Part shown: piece after piece, positions 61,876 through 64,000 of the stretch
Layout of the letters: every line of letters begins with the position of its first letter
Numbering within the stretch: the first letter of the stretch is position 1
Assembly (NCBI GenBank): GCA_947502635.1
Contig: CANNAN010000015.1
Location: 1-64,000 of the forward strand
From: an uncultured Flavobacteriaceae bacterium
GTDB taxonomy: Bacteria; Bacteroidota; Bacteroidia; Flavobacteriales; Flavobacteriaceae
Length of the DNA: 64,000 nt
Direction of reading: 5' to 3'
Position numbers and translations under genes: made by a program
The notes under the pieces: generated by a model
What the model was told of the DNA's origin: nothing
The model's input: only the letters and a program-made list of their open reading frames with translations
The model's database searches: none

Positions 61876-64000
61876 TTAGAATTGTAATTTAATATTGAAC
61901 CCAATATCTCTCGTAGTAGGAAGTGAACCTGTTGTGTATCCTTGTAAATTCCCTGCTCCTAATCCAGATTCTGGATCTGCATGAGGAAGGTTTTTATCTA
62001 TGATCCATAGATTGGAACCAACTAAGCTAAATGAGGCGCCAGTAATAAACCAATCTTTAATAAGGTTTTCTGGTAGATTATAAGTAAAGGCCACTTCTCT
62101 TAGTTTTACATAACCTGCATCATATGAAAAGGCCTTATCTGGGAGTCCTCTTCTGTATCCAAGTGCTCCAAATCGACTCGCTATAATACGAGTTTGATTT
62201 GCAGAACCGTTAGGATTTACACCTTGATTAATGAATCCTCCACTATCTGATCCATAACTTCCTAGAGTCCCAGTAATTGGGTTTCTAACAGGGTTTCCTA
62301 AATCGTTAAGAAAAGAGGTTTCTGCTGATAAGCCAGTTGCAAGTCCATAGTATTGATCTAAAGACCAGATACTACCACCTTTTTGAATATCAATTAAGAA
62401 GCTTAATGATAGGTTTTTATAAGTAAAGTTATTGCTAATACCCATTTGCCAATCTGGATTAGAATCTCCAATAACATTATCAGATGTAGAAGTTTTTAAA
62501 TATTGTCCACTTGCGGGATCAATCAGCCTTTCACTAGCTACAGGCTTATCTGGGTTTAAGTATGTGTAGTCAGAACCATAAATAACCCCATATGGTTTGC
62601 CAACTTCGGCGTTAATTGTTATACCTCCCTGAAAACTGCCTAATTGTAAAGTTTGTAATCCTTCAGGAAGCGATAAGACTTTATTTCTATTTCTTGTCCA
62701 GTTTACATTTACATTCCAAGCAAAATGGTCATTTTTAATAGGAGTTCCAGATAAAGTAATCTCAACCCCTTTGTTTTCTATTTCACCAGCATTGATTCTT
62801 TTAAATAAATAACCTGTTGCTTCTGAAACTCTTACTCCAACAATTTGATCAATAGAGTTTGAGTGATAATAAGCAAGATCTAATCCTAAACGATTTTTTA
62901 AGAAATCTAATTCAAGACCAAATTCATAACTATTTGTTCGTTCTGGCTTTAAGTTCTGATTGTTTTTAGTATTACCTACCGAAGTGCTTGCTGATCCAAT
63001 AGGTGTGTTTACATCGTAAAAATCTTGTAATTGATTTGCTCCTGAAGCACCATTACCAACTTCGGCATAGTTAGCACTAAGTTTACCAAAAGATAGCCAG
63101 TTTGCATCTACTAGTTTGCTAAAGATGAAACTTCCAGACACTCCAGGATAGTAAAAGGAGCTATTGTCTTTTGGTAGAGTTGATACATGGTCTCTTCTAA
63201 GAGTGGCATCTAAATAGAATGTGTCATTATATCCTAAAGATATACTACCATATATGCCATCGGTACCATTTTTCCATACAGTCTCTACAGGTAGAGCTAA
63301 TGGATCTTTACTATTTTTTAAAGCGTAAAGGCCTGGTACACTTATGCCTCCTTGTGTGGCGGAAGTTAATCTGTTAAATTCTCTTCTATTAATATTAACA
63401 CCTAATATCGCTTTTAAATTAAGAGCGTCACTTAAGTTTTTATCAACATTAAACATTAAGTCGTAATTGGTTTCGGTTGCAGTAATGTCTCTTCTTAAGT
63501 AACCTGAATCTACTGTGTTTCTATCGATACTTCCATCAGACCCAAGTCCAATACCAAAACCAGTGGGTACGCTACCTACTTGTCGTCTTTCTTCTTGCAA
63601 TTCATTGTAAGTGTCGGTGGCAACTCTACCGGTTACAGTTAACCAATCTTTTAAATCGTAAGTCAAAGAAGCGTTGCCTATAAACCTATTTCTCTCGTCG
63701 GTTTGGTAATTTTCATACCTAGTCCAATAAGGATTGTCCCAATAAATAGGGGTTAAGTTGTCGAAATTGCTTGGATTCCATGTTACGTTCCTTTTTGTGG
63801 CGAAGTAAATGTCTTTTTGTTGTTGAATATCAACATTTGTTTGCCACCATTGTCTGAAACCACCAATAATATTATCGTTGTATCCTGTAGAATTTCGACC
63901 AAGCCCATTAACTTTAATATAGTTTGCATATCCTGTTGCATGTAGTTTCTCATTAAAATTATGACTTCCACTCATAGAAAAATTGTGCTTTTTAATTGTG
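61876..64000 (-). CDS. SusC/RagA TonB-dependent transporter (second pair), N-terminus beyond the window
   Basis: The frame stays open to the right edge: ahead of a Met at 63975 it continues as TIKKHNFS, so that Met is internal. Visible are about 708 residues of barrel: FNEKLHATGYANYIKVNG, LTYDLKDWLTVTGRVATDTYNE, SFYYPGVSGSFIFSKLVDANWLSFGKLSANYAEVGNG, NLKPERTNSYEFGLELDFLKNRLGLDLAYYHSNS, ending LPTTRDIGFNIKLQF. The plug and TonB-interacting part lie outside. It forms a pair with the SusD that follows. Confidence 0.93.
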   Translation of the reverse strand, partial: TIKKHNFSMSGSHNFNEKLHATGYANYIKVNGLGRNSTGYNDNIIGGFRQWWQTNVDIQQQKDIYFATKRNVTWNPSNFDNLTPIYWDNPYWTRYENYQTDERNRFIGNASLTYDLKDWLTVTGRVATDTYNELQEERRQVGSVPTGFGIGLGSDGSIDRNTVDSGYLRRDITATETNYDLMFNVDKNLSDALNLKAILGVNINRREFNRLTSATQGGISVPGLYALKNSKDPLALPVETVWKNGTDGIYGSISLGYNDTFYLDATLRRDHVSTLPKDNSSFYYPGVSGSFIFSKLVDANWLSFGKLSANYAEVGNGASGANQLQDFYDVNTPIGSASTSVGNTKNNQNLKPERTNSYEFGLELDFLKNRLGLDLAYYHSNSIDQIVGVRVSEATGYLFKRINAGEIENKGVEITLSGTPIKNDHFAWNVNVNWTRNRNKVLSLPEGLQTLQLGSFQGGITINAEVGKPYGVIYGSDYTYLNPDKPVASERLIDPASGQYLKTSTSDNVIGDSNPDWQMGISNNFTYKNLSLSFLIDIQKGGSIWSLDQYYGLATGLSAETSFLNDLGNPVRNPITGTLGSYGSDSGGFINQGVNPNGSANQTRIIASRFGALGYRRGLPDKAFSYDAGYVKLREVAFTYNLPENLIKDWFITGASFSLVGSNLWIIDKNLPHADPESGLGAGNLQGYTTGSLPTTRDIGFNIKLQF

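Overview
The window reads as chromosomal DNA from a marine-type member of the Flavobacteriaceae (Bacteroidota). The support is: low-GC genes; TAnnTTTG promoter -7 elements and almost no Shine-Dalgarno sequences; type IX secretion (T9SS) sorting tails; tandem SusC/SusD pairs; lipoproteins with acidic export signals after the lipid Cys; and families typical of this group (DUF5723, GbsR/MarR, DUF4136, long alpha-2-macroglobulins). The genus cannot be fixed from sequence alone. I see no rRNA, tRNA, CRISPR array, complete insertion sequence or prophage.

Layout. 1-7.4 kb: the end of a T9SS-exported protein, then an envelope-glycan or secondary-metabolite type cluster (GT2, polysaccharide deacetylase, FkbH with an added Cys cluster, TylF-like methyltransferase, a second methyltransferase, ketoacyl synthase III). 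A 14-codon methyltransferase remnant beside the GT2 gene points to rearrangement. 7.4-12.1 kb: gcvP, a UbiA-like membrane protein and an ECF sigma/small Zn-finger protein pair. 12.2-16.2 kb: a four-gene membrane/methyltransferase operon and its probable GbsR/MarR regulator, which share a matching operator, then a GlxA-type regulator. 16.3-25.9 kb: housekeeping genes (M3 peptidase, purK-purE, a fused hpt-adk, obg, hydrolase). 26-35.7 kb: M64 peptidase with a lipoprotein, DoxX, a 2025-residue alpha-2-macroglobulin and a TPR protein. 36-45 kb: mpl, two unknown genes, a GH16 lipoprotein, a TetR regulator with a perfect palindromic operator in front of a two-gene membrane operon, an amidase and PaiB. 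45-54 kb: radC, deacetylase-like protein, YjjG phosphatase, a coupled envelope triad (lipoprotein, DUF5723 barrel, coiled-coil protein), rarA, rhomboid and rlmB. 54-64 kb: two consecutive SusC/SusD pairs, the first followed by two small surface lipoproteins.

How the genes work together. The most self-contained circuits are the two regulator/operator units (GbsR/MarR at 12.2-15.1 kb and TetR at 41.4-42.8 kb), the ECF sigma/anti-sigma pair, and the SusCD uptake operons. REP-like inverted repeats sit between many housekeeping genes, one of them inside purK-purE. No single region proves a wholly new system. The best candidates for undescribed biology are the rearranged FkbH/KASIII cluster, the GbsR/MarR-controlled operon, and three direct repeats spaced at two helical turns between the alpha-2-macroglobulin and TPR genes.
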